From Acidobacteriota bacterium (lineage in GTDB: Bacteria; Acidobacteriota; Thermoanaerobaculia; Thermoanaerobaculales; Sulfomarinibacteraceae), in contig WGCW01000044.1 of the NCBI GenBank assembly GCA_015493585.1, forward strand, positions 1-64,000: 64,000 nucleotides of DNA. Direction: 5' to 3'. Numbering within the stretch: position 1 is the first letter of the stretch; each line of letters starts with the position of its first letter. The notes below the pieces were generated by a model that saw nothing but the letters and a program-made list of their open reading frames with translations, did no database searches and had not been told where the DNA came from. Shown here one piece after another: positions 39,626 to 49,444 of the stretch. The position numbers and the translations under genes are program-made.

Positions 39626-40917
39626 GATGCGTTCTCCTTGGAAGTCATGGGAGGAAGGCTCGACGGAGGTGCGGCCAGCTTGAGCCGCCCCGTCAGCAGG
39701 TCGATCTCCACCCTGAGCAGGTGAAGCTCGAGCCGCGCCTGGAGATCCTCCAGCTCGGCGTCTTGGGCGTTCCGGCGGGCATCCAGCAGATCGAGGATCG
39801 AGGTTTCGCCTTCGCGGTACGAGAGCTCGGCGAGCCGTGTCGCCTCCCGCGCTGCCGGCAGGATCGTGCCGGTGAACCGGAGAGCGATGCGACGGGCCGC
39901 TTCGTACCGGGCTGCCGCCGCATCGAGGCGGGAGAGCAGGGCACGCCGGCGTTCTTCAACCCTTGCGAGTGCTCTGCGATGCTCCGCGGCGGCCGCAGCG
40001 ACGGCTGGCCGGTTCCGGTTCCATAGCGGCACCTTGAAGGCCACGGAGAGTGAGACGGAGCGGCTGTCATAGTCGTTGGCCCGGGCAACCCGCGTGACGA
40101 AGCTCGGCAGGGCCATGGAACGCTCGACAGCGGTCTGTGCCGCGGCGGCCCTTGCCCGCATGAGCGCAGCGGTCAACTCGGGGTTGGCGATGATCACGCT
40201 GGAGGCTAGCGCGGAAGCATCGATGCCAGGAGGGGTGTGGCTCAGGGATGACCGTAAGGTGAAATGGGTGGGGAGACGCCCCTTCGAGAGACGGACGAGG
40301 ATAGCGGCGAAAGCATCCCGCCCGGCCCGGGCCAGATCTGCCTCGCGCCGGGTTCGGCCGAGCTCGACCTCCATTCGGAGCCTTTCCAGCTCGCGAGCTT
40401 CTCCCAGCTTTACCCGCAGTGCCGTGAACTCAGCGAGCCTCTGCACCATCTCGACCTGGGCCTCCAGCAGCTCCACACGGCGCTGGGCGGCGGCGAGCTT
40501 GAGGAGGATCGCCCGGATCCTGGCGATGGTCCGCGCGCGGGTATTGGTTAGGTCGGCGGCCGCCACCGCGATCCTCGCCCTGGCGGCCGTGGTTGCCTTG
40601 CCGTACCTCCAGGGTGCCGGAAGCTCAAGCTCCAAGCCGGCGCTCCATTCGAAATCCGATGCAGGGCCGAAGCGGTCCTCTCCGTGGCCTCCGCCAAGAT
40701 CCAGGGTCGGATCGGGAAGGCGGCGGACAGCGCTCAACCGGGCCTCGGCAGCATTGACAGCGGCAGCAGCCGCCTCGATCGAAGGGAACCCTTCGAGGAT
40801 GGTGGCCTCAACTTCGGACGGACTGAGTGAGGGGACGGGCGTTCCGGCGAGGGTAGCCGGAACCGCTCCCGCAAGGGTCAAGAAAAGAATGATCGTCAAT
40901 CGTGAAACAGTCGTCAT
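39622..40917 (-). CDS. TolC/CzcC-family outer membrane efflux protein
   Basis: Signal peptide, coiled-coil TolC-like repeats, PDPTLDLGGG...VPLWNRNRPAVAAAAAE. Confidence 0.92.
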   Translation of the reverse strand: MTTVSRLTIILFLTLAGAVPATLAGTPVPSLSPSEVEATILEGFPSIEAAAAAVNAAEARLSAVRRLPDPTLDLGGGHGEDRFGPASDFEWSAGLELELPAPWRYGKATTAARARIAVAAADLTNTRARTIARIRAILLKLAAAQRRVELLEAQVEMVQRLAEFTALRVKLGEARELERLRMEVELGRTRREADLARAGRDAFAAILVRLSKGRLPTHFTLRSSLSHTPPGIDASALASSVIIANPELTAALMRARAAAAQTAVERSMALPSFVTRVARANDYDSRSVSLSVAFKVPLWNRNRPAVAAAAAEHRRALARVEERRRALLSRLDAAAARYEAARRIALRFTGTILPAAREATRLAELSYREGETSILDLLDARRNAQDAELEDLQARLELHLLRVEIDLLTGRLKLAAPPSSLPPMTSKENAS

Positions 40918-40992
40918 GATCCCTCCGTGGGGGTGTCTCTGTCCGGTGCAACTGGACCGGTGTTGGATTTCGAAAAGGGGTGTGGAGTGGGA

Positions 40993-41298
40993 TCAGGCGG
41001 CGCGGGGAGGCTCGCTGAGCACCGGGAGGGAGAACCCCTCTGGTGCTGGAGGAATGGGCATCTCGACCGTTCGTACGGGAGTGCTGACCCAGGCCGTCGT
41101 GGCCTCGACGGGAACCCAACTGGCGTGACAGATGCAGTCGCAGTACGTTGCTGCCTCAACCGTAGACGAGGCCGTCAAGCTCGCCTGGAGGGAGAGCTCT
41201 CCGCCAGGGCCCGCATGCGCACACGGAACCGCCACGCCAGTCATTGTGACCAGGAGCAGGAGTGCCGCAGCGGCCCGGATCCAGGGGTACGTTCTCAT
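40993..41298 (-). CDS. small secreted hypothetical protein with CDCICH motif
   Basis: Signal peptide MRTYPWIRAAAALLLLVTMTGVAVPCAHA; YCDCICHASWVP; first gene of efflux operon. Confidence 0.7.
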   Translation of the reverse strand: MRTYPWIRAAAALLLLVTMTGVAVPCAHAGPGGELSLQASLTASSTVEAATYCDCICHASWVPVEATTAWVSTPVRTVEMPIPPAPEGFSLPVLSEPPRAA

Positions 41299-41307
41299 CG
41301 TATGAGC

Positions 41308-41336
41308 AAACTAGCAAAGATTGATGGGCGTGTCAA
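41308..41336 (-). promoter_or_regulatory. sigma70-like promoter TTGACA-17-TAGTTT upstream of efflux operon
   Basis: Minus strand -35 at 41336-41331, -10 at 41313-41308; predicted TSS only a few nt from ATG 41298. Confidence 0.5.
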
Positions 41337-41543
41337 GCGTGCCTCGCGCGCCTTACGACCACATGCGAATGCCGTGTGTTTCACAGCCTGCCAGGGACCC
41401 AGCCAGTACAATGGTTACCGCATCCCGGGACGTTCCCCGGTGGCTCGGTCCGGTTAGGGCCAACACCATCCTTCGGTCGGCCTGTCTTCAAGCTCGTCCT
41501 CTCTCGGGGAAGAAAACCCGTCACGGTGCTGCGAGGCGTGCAT

Positions 41544-42335
41544 TCAAAACCAGAGCCGGATGCCGCCGACCAATGCGGTGTCCACGGGATCCCGGCCCTC
41601 CTTACGCCCGAGGCCGGCCGTCGCACCATAGCGGCGGAACCAAGTGACGCCGAGGTAGGGTGCCACCTCCCGGCGGATCTCGTAGCGCAGCCTCAGGCCC
41701 AGCCCCAGGGAGTTGAAACCGGTGCCAACCTCCATCTCGCCCACGGTCTGAAAGGCGTACAGGGCCTCCATGCGGAACTGGAGGACGAGCCGCTGGGTGA
41801 TCAGCAGGTCGTACGTGGCCTGGAGGTCGGCCGAAACATCGGCATCCTGGCTGATCCGCAGGTTGGCGTCGATCTCGAAGGCGTAGGGGGCAAGCCCCTG
41901 GATGCCGATGACCGCCATGACGCGGTCGGCGCCGGGGCCAGGGCCCCAGCGGCGCTGGTAGCCCAGACCGCCCTGGATGTCCCAGAAGGGCGAGATCAGG
42001 CGGCCGTAGAGCAGGTCCAGCCGTTCGATCTCGCCCCCGCCACCTGCGGTGAGAGCCTGACCCTCGCTCTCGATCCAGAACCTGTCGAGATCGCCACCAA
42101 TCCAGCCGAGGAAATCCCACCCCACGGCGCTGGGTCCATCGCCATTGCGGTACTCCAACTGATCGAAGAGGAAGAAACTGTTGACCTGGCTGTCGTGGAT
42201 AGGCGCCGGCCATCCCTCCGGGGAGCCACTGGGGTTGGACCCGGTCTGTGCGAAGCCCTTCCCGGACGGAATGAGCAGGCCCATTACGAGGAGCAGGAGC
42301 AAGCCCGGGCCGCACGTGGTCAGCCGGTGCCTCAT
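41544..42335 (-). CDS. copB: copper resistance protein B
   Basis: HDSQVNSFFLFDQLEYRNGDGPSAVGWDFLGWIGGDLDRFWIESEGQ...LRYEIRREVAPYLGVTWFRRYGATAG. Confidence 0.92.
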   Translation of the reverse strand: MRHRLTTCGPGLLLLLVMGLLIPSGKGFAQTGSNPSGSPEGWPAPIHDSQVNSFFLFDQLEYRNGDGPSAVGWDFLGWIGGDLDRFWIESEGQALTAGGGGEIERLDLLYGRLISPFWDIQGGLGYQRRWGPGPGADRVMAVIGIQGLAPYAFEIDANLRISQDADVSADLQATYDLLITQRLVLQFRMEALYAFQTVGEMEVGTGFNSLGLGLRLRYEIRREVAPYLGVTWFRRYGATAGLGRKEGRDPVDTALVGGIRLWF

Positions 42336-44170
42336 GACACCCTCACGACGCGGAACATACCCGCGTCCATGTGGTAGAGCAGGTGGCAGTGGAAGGCCCA
42401 CCGGCCCGGAGCGTCCACCGAGATCAACACGCTGAGCCGCTCTGCAGGCTTGACGCTAACGGTGTGTTTACGCGGGATGCGGCGGCCGTGACCGTTCTCA
42501 AGCTCCATCCACATGCCGTGGAGGTGGATGGGATGCTCCATCATGGTGTCGTTGACCATGACCAGCCGCAAACGTTCGCCGTTGTTGAACTCAATCGGGT
42601 GATCGGTCTCGGAAAACTTCTTGCCGTCGAAGCCCCAGATGTACCGTTCCATGTTTCCGGTCAGATGCAGCTCGATCTCACGGTTCACGGGACGTCCGTC
42701 GAAATCGTCGTCGAGGCGCTTGAGGTCCGTATACGCGAAGACGCGGTGACCCACGTCGGCAAGTCCGATCCCCGGCTCGCCGAGGCGGTTCCTCAGCAGC
42801 GTGGGAACCGAGCTGTTCTCGGGGCCGTGATGGTCGGGTCCGTGGCGGCCAACCACCGGGCCGTACCATACGCCCATCCCCGGCATGGGCCGTTCCTTCT
42901 TCATGGCCATGCCGGACATGGCCTTCCCGCCGCCTTCCGGAGCGCCCATGGCCATACCGGGCATCTCCATACCCATATCCACCATGGTCAGCACGGGCCG
43001 CTTTCTCAACGGCGGCACCGCAGCGCTCATGCCGGGACGTGGCGCAAGCGTACCGCGGGCGAAGCCGCTGCGGTCCATGGATTCCGCGAACACCGTGTAG
43101 GCCTTATCCTCCGGCTCGACGATGACGTCGTAGGTTTCGGCGACCGGTAACTGCATCTCGGCCACGGTGACCGGCTCCACATTCTGGCCGTCGGCGGCCA
43201 CCACGGTCATGGGCAGGCCGGGGATCCGGAAGTTGAAATAGCTTTGCGTCGCCGCGTTGATGATCCGGAGGCGGACCCGTTCACCGGGCCGGAACAGCCC
43301 GGTCCAGTTATCCCCGGGCGCCCGGCCGTTGACCAGGTAGGTGTAGGTGTACGCCGTAATGTCGGCGATATCCGTCGGACTCATGCGCATCCTGCCCCAC
43401 GTCAGGCGATCCTTCACGGTTGCACCACGACCGTTTTTCGAGGCGTCGTGGAAGAAATCCTCCAGGGTACGCTTCTGAAAGTTGTAGTAGCTGCCCATCT
43501 TCTTGAGCTTGGCCAGCACCTTGTAGGGGTTCTCGAAGGTCCAGTCGGAAAGCATGATGACAAGATCGCGGTCGTAGGAGAAGGGCTCCGACCCCGAAGG
43601 CTCCACGACCAGGGGTCCGAAATGGCCGAGCTGCTCCTGGAGCCCGCTGTGGCTGTGGTACCAGTAGGTGCCGTTCTGCCGTACCGGGTAGTGGTAGGTG
43701 AAGGTCTCACCGGGGGGAATGCCCGGATACGCGACGCCGGGCACGCCGTCCATATCGAACGGCAGGATGATCCCGTGCCAGTGGATCGACGTCGCCTCGT
43801 TCAGATCGTTGCGGACCCGGATGGTGACGTCCTCGCCCTCGTACAGGCGGATCAGCGGCCCGGGGACCTGGCCGTTGACGGCGATGGCCCGGCTGGGCCG
43901 GCCGCCCACGGTCACATCCATGGAGCCAACGACCAGGTCGATGGGATCGCCGGGCCTCCGGCGGCTCAGGCTCCCATCCGCGCCGTTCATTTCCCTGGCA
44001 TCGGCGGGCAGCAGGCCGTCCAGGGTCAGAGCTAGGCCCGTCGCGCCCGCAAGCCGTAAGAACCGCCGCCGGTTCAGGAGAAAGGTGTCCGACCGATCGT
44101 CATCTCGACCGGTTTCGTCGCGTCCATCCGCCGGCGATCCTACGAGAGAAGTTTTGCATCCACGTGACAC
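42332..44170 (-). CDS. copA: copper resistance system multicopper oxidase
   Basis: Tat signal NRRRFLRLAGATGLALTL; HWHGIILPFDMDGVPG, YWYHSHSG, HPIHLHGMWMELENG, WAFHCHLLYHMDAGMFRVVRV; Met-rich segment. Confidence 0.95.
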   Translation of the reverse strand: MSRGCKTSLVGSPADGRDETGRDDDRSDTFLLNRRRFLRLAGATGLALTLDGLLPADAREMNGADGSLSRRRPGDPIDLVVGSMDVTVGGRPSRAIAVNGQVPGPLIRLYEGEDVTIRVRNDLNEATSIHWHGIILPFDMDGVPGVAYPGIPPGETFTYHYPVRQNGTYWYHSHSGLQEQLGHFGPLVVEPSGSEPFSYDRDLVIMLSDWTFENPYKVLAKLKKMGSYYNFQKRTLEDFFHDASKNGRGATVKDRLTWGRMRMSPTDIADITAYTYTYLVNGRAPGDNWTGLFRPGERVRLRIINAATQSYFNFRIPGLPMTVVAADGQNVEPVTVAEMQLPVAETYDVIVEPEDKAYTVFAESMDRSGFARGTLAPRPGMSAAVPPLRKRPVLTMVDMGMEMPGMAMGAPEGGGKAMSGMAMKKERPMPGMGVWYGPVVGRHGPDHHGPENSSVPTLLRNRLGEPGIGLADVGHRVFAYTDLKRLDDDFDGRPVNREIELHLTGNMERYIWGFDGKKFSETDHPIEFNNGERLRLVMVNDTMMEHPIHLHGMWMELENGHGRRIPRKHTVSVKPAERLSVLISVDAPGRWAFHCHLLYHMDAGMFRVVRVS

Positions 44171-44252
44171 ACCTTGATCGTATCACATGGAAACCCCGTG
44201 CACCCACCTTCGACAGTTAGGCCGTGCGCGGGGCGCACGTCACGGTTTCGAG

Positions 44253-46232
44253 GACGATGGCGGTGGGCGCATCGCCAAAAAGATGGCCGGCTACCACCGG
44301 TTCCACGCCGTACGGGTGGCGGTGGGTGAGACGCTGAGGGCGGCAGGGTAATCGGGATCCCTGCGTGAGCTGCTCTCAGTGGAAGCGGGGAGCGTTGTCT
44401 TCACCACCATCCACAAGTTCTTCCCCGACGAGAAGGGCGATCTGCCCGGGCCACGCGGAGCGCGGCAGGCAGGCCGCCATCCGACGCTCTCCGAGCGGCG
44501 TCATATCGTGGTCATCGCCGACGAGGCGCACCACAGCCAGTACGACTTCATCGACGGCTTCGCGCGGCACATGCGTGACGCCCTGCCGAACGCCTCCTTC
44601 ATCGGCTTCACGGGCACCCCTATCGAGAAGGCCGACGCCAACACGCGGGCGGTGTTCGGCGATTACATCAGCATTTACGACATCCAGCGCGCGGTCGAGG
44701 ACGGCGCCACGGTGCCGATCTACTACGAGAGCCGGCTCGCCAAGCTGGCGCTGGACGCAGCGGAGCGGCCCAGGATCGACCCCGACTTCGAGGAGGTGAC
44801 CGAGGGCGAGGAGATCGAGCGCAAGGAGAAGCTCAAGACCAAGTGGGCACAGCTCGAGGCCGTGGTGGGCGCGCCGAAGCGGCTCGCGCTGGTGGCGCGC
44901 GACATCGTCGAGCACTTCGAGAGGCGCCTGGAGGTCATGGACGGCAAGGCCATGGTCGTGTGCATGAGCCGGCGCATCTGTGTGGAGCTCTACGGCGAGA
45001 TCGTGAAGCTCCGGCCGGAGTGGGCGAGCGAGGCGGACGAAGAGGGCACGATCAAGGTCGTCATGACCGGCTCGGCCTCCGATCCCCCGGCGTGGCAGCG
45101 GCACATCCGCAACAAGCCCCGGCGCGAGGCATTGGCCAACCGCTTCCGGGACCCCGCTGATCCGCTGCGCATGGTGCTCGTGCGCGACATGTGGCTCACC
45201 GGCTTCGACTGCCCGAGTCTGCACACCATGTACGGGGACAAGCCCATGCGCGGCCACGGACTGATGCAGGCCATCGCGCGGGTGAACCGGGTGTTCAGGG
45301 ATAAGCCCGGCGGCTTGGTAGTGGATTACATCGGCCTGGCCCCAGAGCTGAAGGCGGCGCTGGCGACGTACACCGAGAGCGGCGGAACTGGCCGGACCGC
45401 CCTCGACCAGGAGAACGGCAAGGACCGCTGCATCCGGGCGGTCCGCGAGCTCTCCCAGGCCTTCGCCCTGGCGGTGCCCCACGAGGACGCGCTGCGCATC
45501 CGTGACGACGTGGCCTTCTTCCAGGCGGTGCAGTCGGTACTTGCCAAGCGCGCGCCGGCCGAGGCCCGCCCCGAGGAGGAACTCGATCAAGCGGTGCGCC
45601 AGATCATCTCGCGCGCCGTGGCCCCGGAAGGCGTCGTGGACATTTTCGCTGGCGCCGGTCTCGAGAAGCCGGACATCTCGATCCTGTCGGAGGAGTTTCT
45701 TGCCGAGGTGCGTGGCATGCCGCAGCGGAACCTGGCCGTGGAGCTCTTGCAGAAGCTCCTCAAGGGCGAGATCAAGACGCGCCGCCGCAAGAACGTGGTC
45801 CAGGCCCGCTCCTTCGCCGAGATGCTCGAGCACACGATCCGCAAGTACCAGAACCGTGCGGTCGAGGCGGCGCAGGTGATCGAAGAGCTGATCCAGCTCG
45901 CCCGGGAGATGCGCGAGGCGGACGCGCGCGGCGTCGAGCTCGGCCTGACCGAAGACGAGGTCGCGTTCTACGATGCCTTGGAGACGAACGACAGCGCCGT
46001 CAAGGTGCTCGGCGACGAAACGCTTCGCGGCATCGCCCGGGAGCTCGTGGAGACCGTGCGCAACAACGTCACCATCGACTGGACCCTGCGCGAGAACGTG
46101 CGCGCACGGCTGCGCGTGCTGGTCAAGCGCACCCTGCGTAAGTACGGATACCCACCCGACAAGCAGGAGAAAGCGACGCAAACGGTGCTGGAGCAGGCAG
46201 AGGTGTTGTCGGCCGAATGGGCGCCGGCGTGA
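44253..46232 (+). pseudogene. hsdR: type I restriction endonuclease subunit R (HsdR) remnant: N-terminus and motif I region missing, TAA at 44349
   Basis: [32 protein letters not shown][33 protein letters not shown]...[23 protein letters not shown] in one frame; C-terminal helicase half intact; no Walker A, no hsdM/hsdS nearby. Confidence 0.8.
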
Positions 46233-46279
46233 GGCAGGCGTCGCACAACAGCATGCCGTGACAGAGCAGAGCATACTGC

Positions 46280-46485
46280 TGAGTTCTCCGGATGTCGTAG
46301 AGACGGTGAGGGCATAGTTTTGGGGACGAAGCGGGAACCGGCCCATCGGGCGGCAGGTGCGTGAGGAGCGCGTCAACGTCGGCCTTCTCGGTACCCCGGG
46401 GGTGGCGGTTGCAGTGGCAGAGGGCGAGACGCGTGACCCAGGCGACGGAGGCCTGCTCCGCCCGCTCCGGAGTTCGCTCTCTACG
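46280..46485 (-). pseudogene. tyrosine recombinase (IntI/Xer-like) N-terminal domain remnant with 1-nt frameshift
   Basis: Minus strand ERTPERAEQASVAWVTRLALCHCNRHPRGTEKADVDALLTHLPPDGPVPASS / QNYALT; frame changes at a C/A run near 46324-46328. Confidence 0.55.
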
Positions 46486-46727
46486 TTGAAAACTTTGCGA
46501 ACTCCTCAACTGTCCACCGCGTGCATGATTCGCTCACCACTGACATGACGTTCCCACTGGAGCGCTCAGGTTTCGCAGTGCGGACAGTGGACACCTCCGT
46601 GTCTTGGGGCGGCGATGCCGTCGAAGAAGTGAGGCAGCGGCTTCTCCGGGAGTCCAGCCTGGAGCGTCTCAGCGAGGCCACCGGCATTTTTGACGAACGG
46701 GGAGATGACGGATATGATCAGAGGTCG

Positions 46728-48446
46728 ATGACTGAAAGGGATACGGTGCGGCTTCATCCAGCGTTGCTGGAACGGCTCGTGGCCATCGCGCGCCGGATGG
46801 AGGAGGTGCGCAGGCCCCGGGAAGCGGCTGATCTCCTCGAGATCGCGGCGGTTCTGTCCCCTCAGGGTGCCCATCTGCTCGACGAAGCGGAGAAGCTCCG
46901 GACGGAACCGGAGGAGGACCTGGAGCGAGAGCTCAAGCGGCGGAACCTCGAGTCCTCCCACGCGATTGGGATGGGGCACATTTTTCAGACCCGAGGCGAT
47001 CTCGACCGCGCCATGGAGATGTTCGATTTTGCCAAGCTTCGAACGCGCTACAACTACCTTGGGTATGCGGCGGCCGGCTACCTGCACCTTCGCAACGACA
47101 ACCCGGCCGAGGCGCTCCGGGAATTCTCTCAGGCCCGCCGCCTCAATCCTCTGGACCTCCGCCTGGCGATCGAGGCATCCCGGGCGGCGATGCAGATCGA
47201 GAGTTACGAAGTCGCTCTGGAGCATGCGGTCGATGCCTTGTTGCTCTCGCAGTGGGAGACCGACCGCGAGCAACAGCGGGACCGGCGGCGGGTGACAACG
47301 CTTGCGCGCCTGAGCGGGACGGACGATTCCAAGCTCGACGCGCTCATTGCCGAACGGGCGAAGGCCCTCCAGAAGGCCTGCGATCATGTGGCGTTGAGTC
47401 AAGCCAGGATCTTCTCGGCCCGCCACATCAAGCGGCGCCGCAAGACCGTCAGCCGGGAACCGGCAGCGCGCGAAGATCTCATCGTGCGCGCCGCTGAGCT
47501 CCGGCAAATGGCGCTCCTCGACCACTTCAACGACGATCAGTTGATCTCGCTTGCCCACTTGGTGCATCCCGCCACCTTCGAGCAGGCCCAGGTCATCTTC
47601 CGCGAGGATCTCGAGGGGCGCGACCTCTTCCTGGTGCGTGAAGGCACCGTCCACATGACGCGCCGGACACCGGCAGGCACCCAGATCCTGGCTGCGCTCG
47701 GCCCCGGTTCGCTCTTCGGCGAGGTCGCCTTCCTCGATGAGGAGCCACGCTCGGCGACGGCGATCGGGACGAACGGAGGCTCTCTCTTTATGATCCTGGC
47801 CGGTGAGCTCGATGCGGCCATCGCGTCGGACCGGGAGCTGGCGGTCAGCCTCTTATGGGCGTTTTGGAAGACGCTGACCGAGAAGGTCCGTGCCGCCAAC
47901 CTCGAGATGGGCGAGCTGTGGGAGACGAACGACGAGGCGCAACGCCGGGAGATCGAGCGCGAGCCGGGCGAGGCCGTCGACATTGGGACCGAGGAGAAGC
48001 TCGACCTCCTGCGAAGCCAGGGGCTCACCGGCCAGGAGCTCCGGCTGCTCGCATCATTCGCCCACGAGCGCCGGTACCAACCGGAATCGGTGATCTTCAC
48101 CGAAGGGGAGCGTGGCGATAGCCTCTACATCGTCGTCGACGGCGCCGTCCGGATTTCCAGGCTCGTCCCCGGAGTGGGCGAGGAATGCCTGACCATTCTC
48201 CGCCGGGGCGATATCTTTGGCGAGATGGCCCTCGTCGATGGGCAGCCGCGTTCTGCAGACGCCCGGGCACACACCGAAGGGTGCACCATCTTCTCAATCA
48301 GCCGGTCGGCGCTTCACGACGCGCTGGCGATGGATCCCGATGCCTCGGTTCAGTTCCTGTCGTTGCTGTGCAGGATCCTCTGCCGCCGCCTGCGTGCGAT
48401 GAACGACCGGCTCGTCGCCTGGAGGGTGATGGCCGCCCATCAGTAA
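46728..48446 (+). CDS. TPR-like plus tandem cyclic-nucleotide-binding-domain protein
   Basis: Start at MTERDTVRLHPALLERL; helical repeats with FQTRGDLDRAMEMF; two cNBD copies (DLFLVREGTVHMTRRTP...GSLFGEVAFLDEEPRSATA and DSLYIVVDGAVRISRL...GDIFGEMALVDGQPRSADARA). Confidence 0.85.
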   Translation: MTERDTVRLHPALLERLVAIARRMEEVRRPREAADLLEIAAVLSPQGAHLLDEAEKLRTEPEEDLERELKRRNLESSHAIGMGHIFQTRGDLDRAMEMFDFAKLRTRYNYLGYAAAGYLHLRNDNPAEALREFSQARRLNPLDLRLAIEASRAAMQIESYEVALEHAVDALLLSQWETDREQQRDRRRVTTLARLSGTDDSKLDALIAERAKALQKACDHVALSQARIFSARHIKRRRKTVSREPAAREDLIVRAAELRQMALLDHFNDDQLISLAHLVHPATFEQAQVIFREDLEGRDLFLVREGTVHMTRRTPAGTQILAALGPGSLFGEVAFLDEEPRSATAIGTNGGSLFMILAGELDAAIASDRELAVSLLWAFWKTLTEKVRAANLEMGELWETNDEAQRREIEREPGEAVDIGTEEKLDLLRSQGLTGQELRLLASFAHERRYQPESVIFTEGERGDSLYIVVDGAVRISRLVPGVGEECLTILRRGDIFGEMALVDGQPRSADARAHTEGCTIFSISRSALHDALAMDPDASVQFLSLLCRILCRRLRAMNDRLVAWRVMAAHQ

Positions 48447-48493
48447 CGCCCGGCAGCTCAGCCCCTTCGTCTACGGCCGCCACGAGGCTCTAT

Positions 48494-48716
48494 GAGGTTG
48501 TTGCGCTGTGCGGAACTCGTGTGATCCCAGCGGATACGACCACGATGGAAGCACGCTCACCCCAACGCCAAGGCAACCGGTCGCGGGGAGAGCGCCCGAG
48601 GGAGCGCGGACTTCAGTCCGCATCGCGCGCTCAACGCGTTCTGGTACAAAAAGATGCGGACTGAAGTCCGCGCTCCAAAGCTCCCTCCGGCCGACGGGGC
48701 ACAGCGCAACAACCTC
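48494..48716. repeat. composite inverted-repeat element: 18-bp outer IRs, 24-bp inner IRs
   Basis: Outer GAGGTTGTTGCGCTGTGC (48494-48511) / GCACAGCGCAACAACCTC (48699-48716); inner GGAGCGCGGACTTCAGTCCGCATC (48601-48624) / GATGCGGACTGAAGTCCGCGCTCC (48653-48676), both perfect. Confidence 0.92.
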
Positions 48717-48765
48717 TCTATGAAGATCTGCGGCTGCCAGATCTTGGAATGAGTACAATACGCGG

Positions 48766-49440
48766 GTGGAGATTCTTCGCTATTTCGTGTCGACCGGGTG
48801 GGTGTCGAAGGTCGTTCTCCTCACCCTCCTTCTGTTTTCCCTCGGATCATGGTCGGTCATCCTCGCCAAGTGGCGCGAGCTTGCGGCTGCGCGCTCCGCG
48901 TCGGATGGCTTCATCAAAATGTTTCGTAAGGCGGGCCGTCTCAACGAAGTGGCCGAGGCGGCACCATCGTTTCGGGCATCCCCGCTCGTGGCGATGTTTC
49001 AGGCTGGGTACGCGGAGCTCGAAGCTCAGGTCCGGGTTGCGCGGCGGCGAGGCGATACCGAAGGCAACATTCATGTGCGGAGCTTAGATGGCGTTGCCAG
49101 AGCGGTCGAACGGGCGATCGGTGCGGAGCAGGAACGGCTGCAACGAGCTTTAGCGTTTCTCGCGACCACGGCCAGCGTCACGCCGTTCATCGGACTTTTT
49201 GGAACAGTCTGGGGCATCATGATCACGTTTCGGGCGATCGGCGCGACAGGATCGACGTCGATCGTCACAGTTGCGCCCGGCATTGCCGAGGCGCTCGTCA
49301 ACACCGCCGCAGGCCTGGTCGCTGCCATTCCGGCGGTCATCGCTTACAACCACCTGCTCAGCAAGGTCCGTCACCTGCGAAGGCGGATGGATGACTTTTT
49401 GCTCGAGCTCGTCAACCTGATCGAACGCAACTTTTCGTAG
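48766..49440 (+). CDS. tolQ: TolQ/ExbB-type proton channel
   Basis: TPFIGLFGTVWGIMITFRAIGATGSTSIVTVAPGIAEALVNTAAGLVAAIPAVIAYN. Confidence 0.93.
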   Translation: MEILRYFVSTGWVSKVVLLTLLLFSLGSWSVILAKWRELAAARSASDGFIKMFRKAGRLNEVAEAAPSFRASPLVAMFQAGYAELEAQVRVARRRGDTEGNIHVRSLDGVARAVERAIGAEQERLQRALAFLATTASVTPFIGLFGTVWGIMITFRAIGATGSTSIVTVAPGIAEALVNTAAGLVAAIPAVIAYNHLLSKVRHLRRRMDDFLLELVNLIERNFS

Positions 49441-49444
49441 TGCG

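Noticed and set aside
44379-46232. Intact type I restriction-modification system
   Set aside because: No Walker A, no N-terminal nuclease domain, a stop codon at 44349, and no hsdM/hsdS; treated as a remnant.
44376-46376. 666-aa minus-strand ORF opposite hsdR remnant
   Set aside because: Mostly antisense to clear HsdR sequence; only its first ~25 codons coincide with the recombinase fragment.
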